From Sphingomonas arenae (GTDB taxonomy: Bacteria > Pseudomonadota > Alphaproteobacteria > Sphingomonadales > Sphingomonadaceae), in assembly GCF_016924655.1 (NCBI RefSeq), contig NZ_JAFFJU010000001.1:930001-994000 (forward strand): a DNA stretch of 64,000 nt, given 5' to 3'. The notes beneath the pieces are model-generated. The model was not told where the DNA came from. It was given only the letters and a program-made list of their open reading frames with translations, and did not search any database. Below are positions 1 through 9,615 of this stretch, piece by piece. The position numbers were made by a program, and so were the translations under genes. The stretch's first letter is position 1. The number at the start of each line of letters is the position of its first letter.

Positions 1-2
1 CC

Positions 3-539
3 CGGCCGCCGAACATCGAAGGGCGGGGCGAGATTGCCCAGCGCGACCTGGTCAAGAACGCGCTCCGCATGCGGCCCGACCGGATCATCGTCGGCGAGGT
101 CCGTTCCGGCGAGGCGTTCGACATGCTGCAGGCGATGAACACGGGCCACGACGGATCCATGACCACCGTCCACGCCAACACGCCGCGCGACGCGCTGTCG
201 CGGGTCGAGCAGATGATCGGCATGAGCGGCATCGACATTCCGGCGCGCTCCGCCCGGTCGCAGATCTCATCGGCCATCAACGTAGTGCTGCAACTCGCCC
301 GGCTGTCGGACGGCCGGCGCCGCCTGATGAGCGTGTCGGAACTGAGCGGCATGGAAGGCGACGTCATCACCATGCAGGAAATCTTCCGCTTCCGGCAGAC
401 GGGCCGCTCGGCCGACGGCGCGGTGATCGGTCGGTTCGAGGCGACCGGCATCCGCCCGCGCTTCCTGGAGGATGCCATTTCCCACGGCATCAGCCTGCCC
501 GTGGACCTGTTCCGGCCCGACCTGAGGTTCGACGCATGA
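3..539 (+). CDS. cpaF: Tad pilus ATPase CpaF/TadA, C-terminal part (5' end outside window)
   Basis: This is the C-terminal part of the cytoplasmic secretion ATPase that powers Flp/Tad pilus assembly. The frame is open from the window edge, and residues before the first internal Met ([17 protein letters not shown]) are characteristic of CpaF, so the gene starts upstream. The arginine-rich [16 protein letters not shown] stretch with Walker B-like residues and the [12 protein letters not shown] segment are typical of type II/IV secretion ATPases. Its stop overlaps the tadB start as ATGA, so it belongs to the same operon. The Walker A region is not in the window. Confidence 0.95.
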   Translation, partial: RPPNIEGRGEIAQRDLVKNALRMRPDRIIVGEVRSGEAFDMLQAMNTGHDGSMTTVHANTPRDALSRVEQMIGMSGIDIPARSARSQISSAINVVLQLARLSDGRRRLMSVSELSGMEGDVITMQEIFRFRQTGRSADGAVIGRFEATGIRPRFLEDAISHGISLPVDLFRPDLRFDA

Positions 540-1537
540 ACGAGACCTTCCTCCGCGTCCTGATCCTGATCCTGGTGTTCGCATCGGTGTTGCTGCTGGT
601 CGAGACCCTGGTCCGGACCGTGTCGCGCTCCCGGTCCGAAGGGCGTGCGATCAACCTTCGCCTGCAGATGATCGGCCGCGGTGCATCGCGCACCGACACG
701 ATGAACAAGCTGCGGCGGCAGGACTTCCAACTGGCCGAGCAGGTGCCCAGCTTCCTGGAGCGGCCGGCGCGGGCGTTCGAACGGCTGCTGATGGCGGCCG
801 GGATCACCATGCCGACCAGCCAGGTGCTGCTGTTCATGGCCATGGGACCGGCGGCGCTGATGGCGCTGATCATCGTGGTGATGATGGCGCTGGGATCGCC
901 GATCGGGCCCGGGCGCTTGCTCCTGCTCGGGACCTTCGCGGTGGCGGTGGGATTGGCCGTGCCGCTGGTCGTGCTGCAATCCAAGGCGCAGCGGCGGCGG
1001 CGCAAGATGGAGGAACAGTTCCCCGTCGCGCTCGACGTGTTCATCCGCGGCCTGCGCGCCGGTCATCCGGTCGCGGCGGCGCTGGACCTGCTGACGGTGG
1101 AGATGCCCGATCCGATCGGCAGCCAGTTCGGCGTGGTGGTGGACGAGGTCACCTATGGCGCGGACCTGCGCGATGCGCTGTTCGCGCTGGCGGAGCGCTG
1201 GGACCTCGACGACATGCGGATGTTCGTGGTCAGCCTGTCCGTGCAGAACGAAACGGGCGGCAACCTGGCCGAGATCCTGGAAAATCTGTCCAAGGTGATC
1301 CGCGACCGGCACACCATGCTGATGAAGGTCCGCGCGCTGTCCAGCGAAGGGCGGATGACGGCCGTCATGCTGACGCTGCTGCCGATCCTCGCCTTCACGG
1401 CGCTGTTCCTGCTCAACCCCGGCTTCTACCTCGATGTGGCCGACGACGCCCTGTTCATCCCTGGCTTCGCGGTGCTCATCCTGTTGTACCTGACGGGCTA
1501 TTTCACCATCCGAAAGATGGTCGACCTGAAGGTGTAA
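536..1537 (+). CDS. tadB: Tad pilus inner-membrane platform protein TadB
   Basis: The 333-residue inner-membrane protein is one of the two platform subunits of the Tad pilus machine. An N-terminal TM helix (about residues 6-25), a hydrophobic pair near residues 95-145, the T2SSF domain ([18 protein letters not shown], then [23 protein letters not shown]) and C-terminal helices (about 275-325) are seen. The [15 protein letters not shown] segment is typical of T2SSF proteins. It overlaps cpaF by 4 bases and is followed 6 bases later by tadC. Confidence 0.95.
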   Translation: MNETFLRVLILILVFASVLLLVETLVRTVSRSRSEGRAINLRLQMIGRGASRTDTMNKLRRQDFQLAEQVPSFLERPARAFERLLMAAGITMPTSQVLLFMAMGPAALMALIIVVMMALGSPIGPGRLLLLGTFAVAVGLAVPLVVLQSKAQRRRRKMEEQFPVALDVFIRGLRAGHPVAAALDLLTVEMPDPIGSQFGVVVDEVTYGADLRDALFALAERWDLDDMRMFVVSLSVQNETGGNLAEILENLSKVIRDRHTMLMKVRALSSEGRMTAVMLTLLPILAFTALFLLNPGFYLDVADDALFIPGFAVLILLYLTGYFTIRKMVDLKV

Positions 1538-1543
1538 CGCGAT

Positions 1544-2515
1544 ATGCTCGACCTGCTTGCCGACAATGAGATCGCCCGATTGAGCCTGCTGGCGCTGCTG
1601 TTCATGGCTGTCGCGGGGCTTGCGTTCATGGCCGTCAACCTGGTCTTCACCCGGTCGCAGACGCGCCAGCGGCTGGAGGCGGAAGGACCGGCGATCGGCG
1701 AGACGTACCGCGCGGCCTCGCTGCGCAACTCGGCCAGCGAGAGCGCCTGGGCGAAGCTGGTCGACGCGGTCGAGAAATCAGGCCTGAGCCTGACCGACAG
1801 CAAGGACCAGCAGTTGCGCCAGAAGCTGGCCGCGGCCGGGTTCACGGCGCCTTACGCACCGCGGGTCTACACCCTGGTCCGCCTGATGATGGTGGTCCTG
1901 CTGCCCACCACGGTGCTGTTCCTGCACTGGTGGTCGGGGAACAGCCCGGGCCTGGTCACCCTCTACGTCCAGGGCATGATCGCGGCGTTGATGGGGCTGT
2001 ACCTGCCGTCACTGTTCGTGCGGGCCAAGGCGGACCGGCGCCAGCGCGAGCTGATCAACGGTTTTCCCGATGCCCTGGACCTGATGCTGGTCTGCGTGGA
2101 GGCGGGTCTTGGCCTCGAGGCCGCGTTCAACCGGGTCGGGCAGGAAATGGTGCAGTCGCATCCGCTGATCTCGGAGCAGCTGGGCACGGTGGTGCTGGAG
2201 CTTCGTGCCGGCCGGAGCCGCGAGGACGCGCTGCGGCGGATGGCGGACCGGGCGGAAGTGGACGAGATCCGCGCGTTTGCGACTTTGCTGATCCAGTCGG
2301 GCAAGCTGGGCTCTTCGATCGCGCAGACACTGCGCATCTATGCGAGCGAGATGCGCGAGAAGCGGCGGCTCCGCGCGGAAGAGAAAGCGCACCGGCTGCC
2401 GGTGCTGCTTTCGATCCCGCTGGTGGCCTGCATGCTGCCGGTGATGATCGGCGTGCTGATGCTGCCGGCGTTCATCCGGGTGATCCGGACGGTGCTGCCG
2501 GCGATGGGGAGCTGA
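1544..2515 (+). CDS. tadC: Tad pilus inner-membrane platform protein TadC
   Basis: The 323-residue partner of TadB has the same T2SSF architecture: TM helices near residues 13-33, 105-125 and 135-155, then [21 protein letters not shown] and [17 protein letters not shown] motifs, and a C-terminal hydrophobic segment. TadB and TadC are thought to form the membrane platform on which CpaF acts. It sits between tadB and a TPR lipoprotein in the usual tad order. Confidence 0.94.
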   Translation: MLDLLADNEIARLSLLALLFMAVAGLAFMAVNLVFTRSQTRQRLEAEGPAIGETYRAASLRNSASESAWAKLVDAVEKSGLSLTDSKDQQLRQKLAAAGFTAPYAPRVYTLVRLMMVVLLPTTVLFLHWWSGNSPGLVTLYVQGMIAALMGLYLPSLFVRAKADRRQRELINGFPDALDLMLVCVEAGLGLEAAFNRVGQEMVQSHPLISEQLGTVVLELRAGRSREDALRRMADRAEVDEIRAFATLLIQSGKLGSSIAQTLRIYASEMREKRRLRAEEKAHRLPVLLSIPLVACMLPVMIGVLMLPAFIRVIRTVLPAMGS

Positions 2516-2519
2516 CACG

Positions 2520-3692
2520 ATGAAGCGGGGGGCGATCATCCTGATGACCGGAGCAGCCATGCTGGCGCTTCCGGGCTGTGCACAGCAAGCGGAGCTGGCG
2601 ATCCGCGCCAAGCCGGGCAACCTCGCGCCGGGGGAACAGCCGGTCAGCTTCCGAGTGGCCGAGGCCCGGGCGCACTTCGCGCTCGGCAATGTTGCGCTCG
2701 CGCTGGAAGGCTTCCGCAAGGCGCTGCGGGAGGATGCCGGCAGCGTCGACGCGATGAACGGGCTTGCCGCCTGTTACGACCGGATGGGGCGGTTCGACCT
2801 GTCTCGGCGCTACTACGAGATGGCACTGGCGGTCGCGCCGGGCGATCCGCGGCTCTACGCGAACCTCGCGCTGTCGCTCGACATGCAGGGCAAGCGCGAG
2901 GAGGCCGCGTCGGTCCGGGCGGAAATGGCCTCGCGGCTGGCGGCCGGGCAGTCCGCATCGGCCGCGCTGGTCGAGGTCGCCGCGGTGGAAGCGCCAGTCG
3001 TGGCCGTGGCTGCTCCGCCGGTGCTCGGCCAGCATCCGGTCGTGGCCGAGGCTCCTGCCCTGTCGGTCGGTCCAGCCCGGATCGCCGTGGCGGCGCCGGT
3101 GCTCGCTGAGCCTGAGCTCGAACCGCGAGCGGAAGTGAAGCTTGCGGAGGCTCCGCAGGTTGCCAAGCGGCAACCGCAAACCGCAGCGATGCCCGCGCCC
3201 GCACCGGCCGCAGCGAGCGTGAGCGTGGCTCTTGCGCCGGTGCGGCCCAGGGCGGAGCGGCCAGCCGGCCCGCGGCTGGAGCGCATCTCGCTTGGCGAGG
3301 TTGCCCTGGTCAGCAGCGGCCCGGTGCGCTGGAAGCCCCGCCTTGCGGAGCGCACAACCCCCACCGCGTTTGCCGACCGCGGCTCTGCACTGCGTCCTGC
3401 ACCGGTCATCCGCCTGACGCTGCTCAACGCCGCGCGCAGCGAGGGTCTGGCCGCGCGCACCCGCACGCTGCTGCAGCGGCGGGGCTATGCACCGCAGCGG
3501 ATCGTGATCGGCAATGCGCCGGCGGTTCAGCGCGCGTCCGTGATCCTCTATCCCACGGGACGGCGCTCGGAGGCCGCTCGGCTGGCCAGCCAGTTCGGCT
3601 TTGCGCTTCGCCATCGGCCCGGAACCGGCACGGGGCTGGTGGTCCTGCTGGGCCGGGATGCCGCCGCCGTCCTGAGCCGCCGCCGGGGATGA
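2520..3692 (+). CDS. TPR lipoprotein with C-terminal LytR_C-like domain (TadD-like)
   Basis: The 390-residue protein begins with a lipoprotein signal (LPGC, Cys20), followed by two or three TPR units (about residues 40-140). A long Ala/Pro/Val-rich linker (about 145-290) leads to a C-terminal segment (VIRLTLLNAARSEGLAA through ILYPTGRRSEAARLA) that resembles LytR_C. Its place after tadC and its TPR lipoprotein character fit TadD, a pilotin-like assembly factor. The LytR_C tail may contact the envelope; that is inference. The gene overlaps the next one as ATGA. Confidence 0.8.
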   Translation: MKRGAIILMTGAAMLALPGCAQQAELAIRAKPGNLAPGEQPVSFRVAEARAHFALGNVALALEGFRKALREDAGSVDAMNGLAACYDRMGRFDLSRRYYEMALAVAPGDPRLYANLALSLDMQGKREEAASVRAEMASRLAAGQSASAALVEVAAVEAPVVAVAAPPVLGQHPVVAEAPALSVGPARIAVAAPVLAEPELEPRAEVKLAEAPQVAKRQPQTAAMPAPAPAAASVSVALAPVRPRAERPAGPRLERISLGEVALVSSGPVRWKPRLAERTTPTAFADRGSALRPAPVIRLTLLNAARSEGLAARTRTLLQRRGYAPQRIVIGNAPAVQRASVILYPTGRRSEAARLASQFGFALRHRPGTGTGLVVLLGRDAAAVLSRRRG

Positions 3693-4474
3693 TGCTGCTG
3701 CTGGCCGCGCTCGCCGGGGCCATCGCCACTCCCAGCCTCGACGAGGCGACCCGCGCCCTTGCCGCCGGACGGCCCGAGCAGGCGCGGCAGATGATCGCCA
3801 GTGCGGTCGCCAGTGGAGCAAGCGGACCGGCGGTCGACCGGCTGCTCGCCGACCTCGCGTTTCAAGAGGGTGACTGGGTTCGCGCATCCGCCGGCTATGC
3901 GGCGCTGCTCCCGGCGCGCCCGTCCGACGCGCACCTGCTTCAGCAAGCGGGAATTGCGGCACTTCACATGAACCGGTCGGGTGAGGCCACGATGTTGCTG
4001 GACAAGGCCGTAGCGCAGCCGGGCGCGGGTTGGCGCGCCTGGAATGCGCGGGCGGTTGCGGCCGATCGGCAGAAGGACTGGGGAATCGCGGACCGGGCTT
4101 ATGCGCAGGCCCTGAAGGTGTCGCCCGACAATCCGCAGCTGCTGAATAATCGTGGCTGGTCGATGCTGCTCCGCGGGGAATGGAGCGCAGCGGTCGGCTT
4201 TCTCGAACGGGCGGCGGCGCTCACCCCTGAGGATGCGAAGATCGCTGCCAACCTTGACCTGGCGCGGTCCGCCGTGGCCGAGTCCCTGCCGGCTCGTCGC
4301 CCCGGCGAGAGCGACGGCGACTGGGCGGCCCGCCTCAACGATGCAGGAGTGATCGCTTTCCGGCGCGGGGACCGGCAAAAAGCCATTGCAGCTTTCGCCC
4401 AAGCGCTGGAAACAAGCGACCGCTGGTTCGCGCGCGCGGCCAACAACCTCGCGTATGTGGAGTCGAAGAAATGA
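3689..4474 (+). CDS. Secreted TPR protein of the tad operon
   Basis: The 261-residue protein has a short N-terminal hydrophobic segment (MMLLLAALAGAIA) likely acting as a signal peptide, then about four TPR-type helical repeats: NARAVAADRQKDWGIADRAY, NNRGWSMLLRGEWSAAVGFL, and LNDAGVIAFRRGDRQKAIAAF near the end. It overlaps both neighbours by 4 bases, so it is translationally coupled in the pilus operon. A role in secretin or pilus assembly is inferred from position only. Confidence 0.75.
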   Translation: MMLLLAALAGAIATPSLDEATRALAAGRPEQARQMIASAVASGASGPAVDRLLADLAFQEGDWVRASAGYAALLPARPSDAHLLQQAGIAALHMNRSGEATMLLDKAVAQPGAGWRAWNARAVAADRQKDWGIADRAYAQALKVSPDNPQLLNNRGWSMLLRGEWSAAVGFLERAAALTPEDAKIAANLDLARSAVAESLPARRPGESDGDWAARLNDAGVIAFRRGDRQKAIAAFAQALETSDRWFARAANNLAYVESKK

Positions 4475-5010
4475 ATCTTGCCGCGCTCGCCCCGCAATGG
4501 GCGGTCCTGCTCCTGATGGCGCTGCTCGCGCTCGCCGCGCTGCAGGATTCAATCCAGCTCAAGATTTCCAACCTGATCTGCGGCGCGGTGCTCCTGCTGG
4601 CGATCGTGGTGGTCGTGCTGACCGGTTTTCGCCTGGACCTGTGGCAGAACTTCCTGGTGTTCGCCGCGACATTGACGGTCGGCACCATGCTGTTCAGCGC
4701 AGGCAAGCTGGGCGGGGGCGACGTCAAGCTGTTCGCCTGCACGGTCTTCTGGTTCGATTTCGGCGGCGCGATGTGGCTGCTGCTGTCGGTCGCGATCGCG
4801 GGCGGGGTCCTGGCGATGTTCATCATCGCGCTGCGCTCGTTCGGGTGGAGCGAGGCGATGCAGCAGCGCGCCGTGATCCTGCGTCGGAAAGCCGGCATCC
4901 CCTACGGCGTCGCGATCGCGGCCGGCGCGCTGTTGACCGTCAGCACGGTGGGCCCGCACCAGCCAGTCGATCCGCGCACCAACTGGAGCGCGGTTCCGGG
5001 GCAAAGGTGA
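4471..5010 (+). CDS. cpaA: Prepilin peptidase CpaA/TadV (A24 family)
   Basis: The 179-residue polytopic membrane protein is an A24-type aspartic peptidase that processes Flp-type prepilins. The two expected catalytic aspartates are present: Asp26 after the first helix (LQDSIQLKISN) and Asp84 in GGGDVKL. A KAGIPYGVAIA segment near residue 140 is typical for the family. It is the short CpaA/TadV form without the N-methyltransferase domain. It overlaps the preceding TPR gene (ATGA) and the next gene (GTGA). Confidence 0.93.
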   Translation: MNLAALAPQWAVLLLMALLALAALQDSIQLKISNLICGAVLLLAIVVVVLTGFRLDLWQNFLVFAATLTVGTMLFSAGKLGGGDVKLFACTVFWFDFGGAMWLLLSVAIAGGVLAMFIIALRSFGWSEAMQQRAVILRRKAGIPYGVAIAAGALLTVSTVGPHQPVDPRTNWSAVPGQR

Positions 5011-5492
5011 CCGCTTATCGCGCGCCGCTCTTCGCGCTGCTGCTGATCGCCGCACCGGCCGGAGCGCAGGTGCTGGCCGCAGGGGGTTCCTGGGCGGCAC
5101 TCCAGCGTCCCGGCGGCACTTGCGAGGCGGTCGCCCGGAGCGAGTTGCTGGCGCCCAAAGGCGAGGAGCAGGCGCGGGTCGCCATCGCCTTCGACCGGTC
5201 GGGCCGACGCCACGGGCAGCTGCATGCCCGACTGAGCCGGCCGGCGCGGGGCGGCGCTCATGCCATGCTGACGATCGGCACCGACCAATTCCTGCTCGTC
5301 ACCCGCGGGTCCGATGCCTGGAGCCGTGGTCCGGCGCAGGAGCAGGCGATCATCGCCAGTCTGCGACGCGCCCCGAGGATGCGGTTGCAGTGGCAGGGCG
5401 CGGGCGGCCGGCGCTACACGGATTATTACCTTCTGGCGGGCGCGGCGACGGCGATCGATGCCGCCGCCATCGGCTGCGCCCCACCGCGCTGA
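5007..5492 (+). CDS. IalB-like secreted protein
   Basis: The 161-residue protein starts at a GTG that overlaps the cpaA stop as GTGA. The start is followed by a clear signal peptide ending near AGAQ (about residue 20). The mature part resembles the invasion-associated locus B group often seen in sphingomonads: FDRSGRRHGQLHARLSR, MLTIGTDQFLLVTRGSDAW, and a closing small-residue/Cys stretch (AAIGCA). A periplasmic role is likely; function in pilus biology is inferred only from location. Confidence 0.7.
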   Translation: MTAYRAPLFALLLIAAPAGAQVLAAGGSWAALQRPGGTCEAVARSELLAPKGEEQARVAIAFDRSGRRHGQLHARLSRPARGGAHAMLTIGTDQFLLVTRGSDAWSRGPAQEQAIIASLRRAPRMRLQWQGAGGRRYTDYYLLAGAATAIDAAAIGCAPPR

Positions 5493-5540
5493 GACGGCGA
5501 CTGGAAAAAGGCCGCATTTGTCATTACATGGCAGCCTCCC

Positions 5541-6728
5541 ATGAGCGCTGACACCACCCTGATGCCGATCCCCGGCCCGATCGACCCTGTGCCCGTTCCG
5601 CGGCCGACCACGCCGCGTGCCGACGGCAGGCAAGAGCTGGTCGGCCTTTCGAAGGACGGCATCCGTGCCGCGCTGGAGGCTGCTGGGCTGGAGCCGCGGC
5701 AGGCCAAGCTGCGCGCCAAGCAGCTCTGGCACTGGATCTACAATCGCGGGGTCACCGATTTCTCGCTGATGACCGACATCGCCAAGGCGCAGCAGCCTTG
5801 GCTGGCGGAGCGCTTCACCATCGCTCGTCCCGGCGTGGTCGAGGCGCAGGTGTCGACCGACGGCACGCGCAAGTGGCTCCTCAAGACGCACGACGGCCAC
5901 GATTTCGAGATGGTGTTCATCCCGGACGCGGATCGCGGCACCCTTTGCGTGTCGAGCCAGGTCGGCTGCACCCTCAACTGCCGCTTCTGCCATACCGGCA
6001 CCATGCGCCTCGTCCGCAACCTGGAGCCGCACGAGATCGTCGGTCAGGTCATGCTCGCCCGCGATGCGCTGGGCGAGTGGCCGAGCCAGCCGGAAGGCCG
6101 CATGCTGACCAACATCGTCATGATGGGCATGGGCGAGCCGCTCTATAATTTCGACAATGTCCGCGACGCGCTGAAGATCGTGATGGACGGCGATGGCCTC
6201 GGCCTGTCCAAGCGTAGGATCACTCTGTCCACGTCCGGCGTGGTGCCGATGATGGAGCGCTGCGGGGACGAGATCGGGGTCAATCTGGCGGTGTCGCTGC
6301 ACGCGGTGACCAAGGAAATCCGCGACGAGATCGTGCCGCTCAATCGCAAGTACGGCATCGAGGAGCTGCTGCAGGCCTGCGCCGATTATCCGGGCGCCAA
6401 CAATGCGCGGCGCATCACCTTTGAGTACGTCATGCTCAAGGACAAGAACGACAGCGACGAGCATGCGCGCGAGCTGGTGCGGCTGATCCGTCATTACCGC
6501 CTGCCGGCCAAGGTGAACCTCATTCCGTTCAACCCCTGGCCTGGCGCGCCATACGAATGCTCGACGCCGGAGCGCATCCGGGCATTCAGCAACATCATCT
6601 TCGAGGCGGGCATCTCGGCACCGGTACGGACGCCGCGCGGGCGCGATATCGACGCGGCCTGTGGCCAGCTGAAGACGGCCGCGGAGAAGAAGCGGCGCAG
6701 CGAGCTGGACGCGGAGCGGGCGGGCTAA
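5541..6728 (+). CDS. rlmN: 23S rRNA (A2503-C2)/tRNA (A37-C2) methyltransferase RlmN
   Basis: The 395-residue radical SAM enzyme methylates C2 of adenosine 2503 of 23S rRNA and of adenosine 37 in some tRNAs. The CxxxCxxC cluster motif is present as CTLNCRFC, followed by [11 protein letters not shown]. The [13 protein letters not shown] and [14 protein letters not shown] segments and the C-terminal [12 protein letters not shown] with its conserved Cys are family hallmarks. The N-terminal extension of about 30 residues is Pro-rich. It is probably a separate transcription unit after the pilus operon. Confidence 0.97.
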   Translation: MSADTTLMPIPGPIDPVPVPRPTTPRADGRQELVGLSKDGIRAALEAAGLEPRQAKLRAKQLWHWIYNRGVTDFSLMTDIAKAQQPWLAERFTIARPGVVEAQVSTDGTRKWLLKTHDGHDFEMVFIPDADRGTLCVSSQVGCTLNCRFCHTGTMRLVRNLEPHEIVGQVMLARDALGEWPSQPEGRMLTNIVMMGMGEPLYNFDNVRDALKIVMDGDGLGLSKRRITLSTSGVVPMMERCGDEIGVNLAVSLHAVTKEIRDEIVPLNRKYGIEELLQACADYPGANNARRITFEYVMLKDKNDSDEHARELVRLIRHYRLPAKVNLIPFNPWPGAPYECSTPERIRAFSNIIFEAGISAPVRTPRGRDIDAACGQLKTAAEKKRRSELDAERAG

Positions 6729-6737
6729 GCAACCCTC

Positions 6738-6763
6738 GTCATCCCCGCCCTCGCGGGAGTGAC
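6738..6763. repeat. Intergenic palindrome (gtca...tgac type)
   Basis: A short imperfect palindrome with arms GTCATCCCCGC and GCGGGAGTGAC separated by four bases lies between rlmN and the DUF2236 gene. The same arm sequence recurs at 43168-43259, so it belongs to a dispersed intergenic repeat family. It could act as an RNA hairpin or partial terminator, but there is no T-tract. Confidence 0.8.
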
Positions 6764-6803
6764 GGGTTGAGGAGCATTGGGCGGTTCCCCACGTTGTAGG
6801 GAC

Positions 6804-7655
6804 ATGGCCTCCCTCGCGCCCCCTGCCGAAGCCCTGCGCCGTCGCATCGCGGGCGAGGTGGTGGCGTTCTTCAACGATGCGGAACGCGGGCAGGAGCCGA
6901 TCAAGTCCTCGCCCGACGCGCTCTGCCCGCCCGGCGGGGTGGCGTGGCGGGTGCATGGGGATGTCACCTCCATGATGGTCGGCGGCATTGCGGCGCTGCT
7001 GCTGCAGATGCTGCACCCCAAGGCGCTTGCCGGCGTGTGGGACCACAGCGACTTCCAGCACAATATGCACGGGCGGCTGCGCAACACGGCGCGGTTCATC
7101 GCGGTGACCACCTATGGCGCCCGGATCGATGCGAAGGCGGCGATCGATCGGGTGCGCCGAATCCACGACCATGTCCACGGCACTTTGCCCGACGGAACGC
7201 CCTACGACGCTAACGACCCCCGGCTGCTCGCCTGGGTGCACGTCGCCGGTTCGGCCATGTTTCTCGACGGCTGGGTCCGTTACGGCGAGCCGGCAATGAG
7301 CCTGACGGACATGGACCGATATTGGGCGGAGGTCGCGCCGATCGCACGGAAGCTAGGCGCGGACCCGGTGCCGGTGACCACGGCCGAGGCAGCGCGGCTG
7401 CTGCGCAGCTTCCAGCCGGAGCTGGTCGGGGACGAGCGGACGGCAACAGTACAGAACCTCATCCTCCGGAAGGCTCCGGACAAGCTGCGGACCTTGCCGA
7501 TCCAGGCGCTGCTGATGCAGTCGGCCGTGGACCTGCTGCCGGACTGGGCGCGGCGCATGCATGGGCTGCGCTCCTCGGGTTTCGGACGGCCGGCGCTGGG
7601 CGCGGCGACGCTGGGCCTTGCCGGCACTTTGCGCTGGGCGCTCAACCCGCGCTAG
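6804..7655 (+). CDS. Oxygenase MpaB / DUF2236 family protein
   Basis: The 283-residue protein resembles the MpaB/rubber-oxygenase (DUF2236) family of putative haem proteins. Supporting segments are VHGDVTSMMVGGIAALLLQMLHP, the DHSDFQHNMHGRLRNTARF stretch with conserved His residues, and the HDHVHGTLPDG motif followed by LAWVHVAG. The start ATG at 6804 was chosen because the family-like sequence begins there. It lies 29 bases upstream of the cyclopropane synthase gene on the same strand, so lipid oxidation is possible but unproven. Confidence 0.82.
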   Translation: MASLAPPAEALRRRIAGEVVAFFNDAERGQEPIKSSPDALCPPGGVAWRVHGDVTSMMVGGIAALLLQMLHPKALAGVWDHSDFQHNMHGRLRNTARFIAVTTYGARIDAKAAIDRVRRIHDHVHGTLPDGTPYDANDPRLLAWVHVAGSAMFLDGWVRYGEPAMSLTDMDRYWAEVAPIARKLGADPVPVTTAEAARLLRSFQPELVGDERTATVQNLILRKAPDKLRTLPIQALLMQSAVDLLPDWARRMHGLRSSGFGRPALGAATLGLAGTLRWALNPR

Positions 7656-7684
7656 GCTCCTCCTCCGAAGGGAGGGCAAGTCCG

Positions 7685-8908
7685 ATGCGTCTGCTGGGCA
7701 GCTTACTCGATCAGGCACTGCCGGACGGCCGGCTGACCGTGATCACGCCGACGGGCCAGTCCACTTACGGCCGCGGAGGCAAGCATCTGACCGTGCGGCT
7801 GCATGACCGGCGTGCACTGCTCGACATCCTCCGCAACCCGCGGCTGAAGGTGGGCGAGGCCTACATGGACGGGCGCCTGACGGTGGAGGATGGCAGCATC
7901 CTCGATCTGCTGGAGTTGGTCGTCGGCGCCAACCCGTTCGAGCGCGGAGGGCACAAGGGCAAGCTCAGAAAGGGCAAACTCGGGCCGATCAAGCGGCTGC
8001 TCCGTCGCAACCCGGCCAAGCGAGCGAAGCGGAACGTCGCGCACCATTACGACCTCGACGGGCGGCTCTACCGGCTCTTCCTGGACCCGGACCTGCAGTA
8101 TAGCTGCGCCTACTTCCGCGATCCGGCGAACAGCCTGGAACAGGCGCAGGCGGACAAGAAGGCGCATATCGCGGCCAAGCTGCACCTGAAGCCGGGTCAG
8201 CGCGTGCTGGATATCGGCTGCGGCTGGGGCGGCATGGCGCTCTATCTCAACCGGGTGGCGGACGTGGAGGTGCTGGGCGTCACCCTGTCGGAGGAGCAGC
8301 TGAGGGTGGCTCGCCAGCGCGCCGCCGAGGCGGGCGTCGCAGACCGGGTCCGGTTCGAGCTCATCGACTATCGCCACGCCACGGGACGGTTCGACCGGAT
8401 CGTGTCGGTCGGCATGTTCGAGCATGTCGGCGCGGCGCACTATCGCGAGTTCTTCGGCAAGTGCCGCGAGCTCCTGACGGACGACGGGGTGATGCTGCTG
8501 CACACCATCGGCAAGTATGGCAAGGCCGGTGCGCCCGACCCGTTCACGGACAAGTGGATCTTCCCGGGCTATCACCTGCCGAGCCTCAGCCAGATGAGCG
8601 AGGCGGCGGAGGCGGTGCGGCTGATCACGACGGACGTCGAGACGCTGCGGCTGCATTATGCCTATACGTTGCGCCACTGGCTGGCGAACTGCCATGCGCA
8701 CCGGCGCGAGATCGAGGCGCTGTACGACGCGCGCTTCTTCCGCATGTGGGAGTTCTACCTGGCGGGCGGGATCGTCGCCTTCGAGAATGGCGCGATGAAC
8801 AATTTCCAGGTGCAATATGTGCGCGACCGAAGGGCCCTGCCGATCACCCGCGACTACATGATGGAAGCGGAGGAGCGGTATCGTGCTGCCCCTCCGCCAG
8901 TGGCCTAG
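7685..8908 (+). CDS. cfa: Cyclopropane-fatty-acyl-phospholipid synthase family protein
   Basis: The 407-residue SAM-dependent enzyme of the CFA/mycolic acid cyclopropane synthase family is expected to add a methylene group to unsaturated acyl chains of membrane phospholipids. It has a variable N-terminal region (1-130), then HHYDLDG, YSCAYF, VLDIGCGWGGMALYL (SAM motif I) and VSVGMFEHVGAAHY, plus C-terminal ENGAMNNFQVQ. The ATG at 7685 follows GGAGGGCAAG. The stop overlaps the stop of the convergent EF-hand gene within a CTAG tetranucleotide. Confidence 0.93.
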   Translation: MRLLGSLLDQALPDGRLTVITPTGQSTYGRGGKHLTVRLHDRRALLDILRNPRLKVGEAYMDGRLTVEDGSILDLLELVVGANPFERGGHKGKLRKGKLGPIKRLLRRNPAKRAKRNVAHHYDLDGRLYRLFLDPDLQYSCAYFRDPANSLEQAQADKKAHIAAKLHLKPGQRVLDIGCGWGGMALYLNRVADVEVLGVTLSEEQLRVARQRAAEAGVADRVRFELIDYRHATGRFDRIVSVGMFEHVGAAHYREFFGKCRELLTDDGVMLLHTIGKYGKAGAPDPFTDKWIFPGYHLPSLSQMSEAAEAVRLITTDVETLRLHYAYTLRHWLANCHAHRREIEALYDARFFRMWEFYLAGGIVAFENGAMNNFQVQYVRDRRALPITRDYMMEAEERYRAAPPPVA

Positions 8909-9465
8909 CGGCTGCCTTTCACCGCGCCTGCGGCATGCCGCATGTGCTGGCGTTCTTCACGGCTGACCGTTCCGTCGCGGTTGGTGTCGACCATGTCGAA
9001 GTGGCGCGATGCAGCGGCCGTGGCCTCCTGAAGCGTCAGGCGACCGTCGCGATTGCCGTCCGCCATGTCGAACATCCGCCCGGCAAGCGCCATCCGGCCG
9101 ATGCCGGCGCGCTGGGTGCCGCCATCCGTCCGGCGCGCCTGGCGCTGCGCACGATGCGCGTCGAACTCCTGACGCGAGATGGAGCCGTCACGGTTGCTGT
9201 CGATCCGGTCGAAGGCGGCGGCGCCCCGCTCGCCCCGGCGGGCCTGGCGCTGCGCACGCCACTCGCTCCGCACCGCCTCCGCTTCCGCCCGGGTGATCGA
9301 GCCGTCGCGATTGGCGTCGGCCCGCGTGAACATCGTCTGCACATGCCGCAGCATTTCGGCCTTGGTGTGGCCGGCGTCGCGAGGGCCACCGGCCGGGACC
9401 TGCGCCAGCGCCGCGGATGCCGCGATCGCAGCCAGACCGAGGCCGCCGATCAGATGCTTGGTCAT
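8905..9465 (-). CDS. Secreted EF-hand calcium-binding protein (four EF loops)
   Basis: The 186-residue protein has a signal peptide (about 1-21, cleaved near ALAQ) and four canonical EF-hand loops: DANRDGSITRAE (50-61), DSNRDGSISRQE (89-100), DGNRDGRLTLQE (136-147) and DTNRDGTVSREE (160-171). It is therefore a periplasmic or surface calcium-binding protein. The ATG at 9465 gives the signal peptide directly, so longer upstream readings were rejected. It is convergent with cfa, and the two stop codons share the CTAG at 8905-8908. Confidence 0.92.
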   Translation of the reverse strand: MTKHLIGGLGLAAIAASAALAQVPAGGPRDAGHTKAEMLRHVQTMFTRADANRDGSITRAEAEAVRSEWRAQRQARRGERGAAAFDRIDSNRDGSISRQEFDAHRAQRQARRTDGGTQRAGIGRMALAGRMFDMADGNRDGRLTLQEATAAASRHFDMVDTNRDGTVSREERQHMRHAAGAVKGSR

Positions 9466-9615
9466 GAGTGTGTCTCCGGGATAAGGTTGGAGGAGAATTA
9501 ACAGCTTACGCCTTTCTTCCGCTTGAACGGCGTCGTCATCCGGTTGAAAGCGCCCGCCGCGAGTGGCAGAGCAGCGGCGCGGCATGAAGGGGCAGGGCGT
9601 GACAGGCGAGAGGAC

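Noticed and set aside
4902-7241. A 779-codon minus-strand frame opposite cpaA, rlmN and the MpaB-like gene
   Set aside because: No recognisable motif and fully antisense to clear genes.
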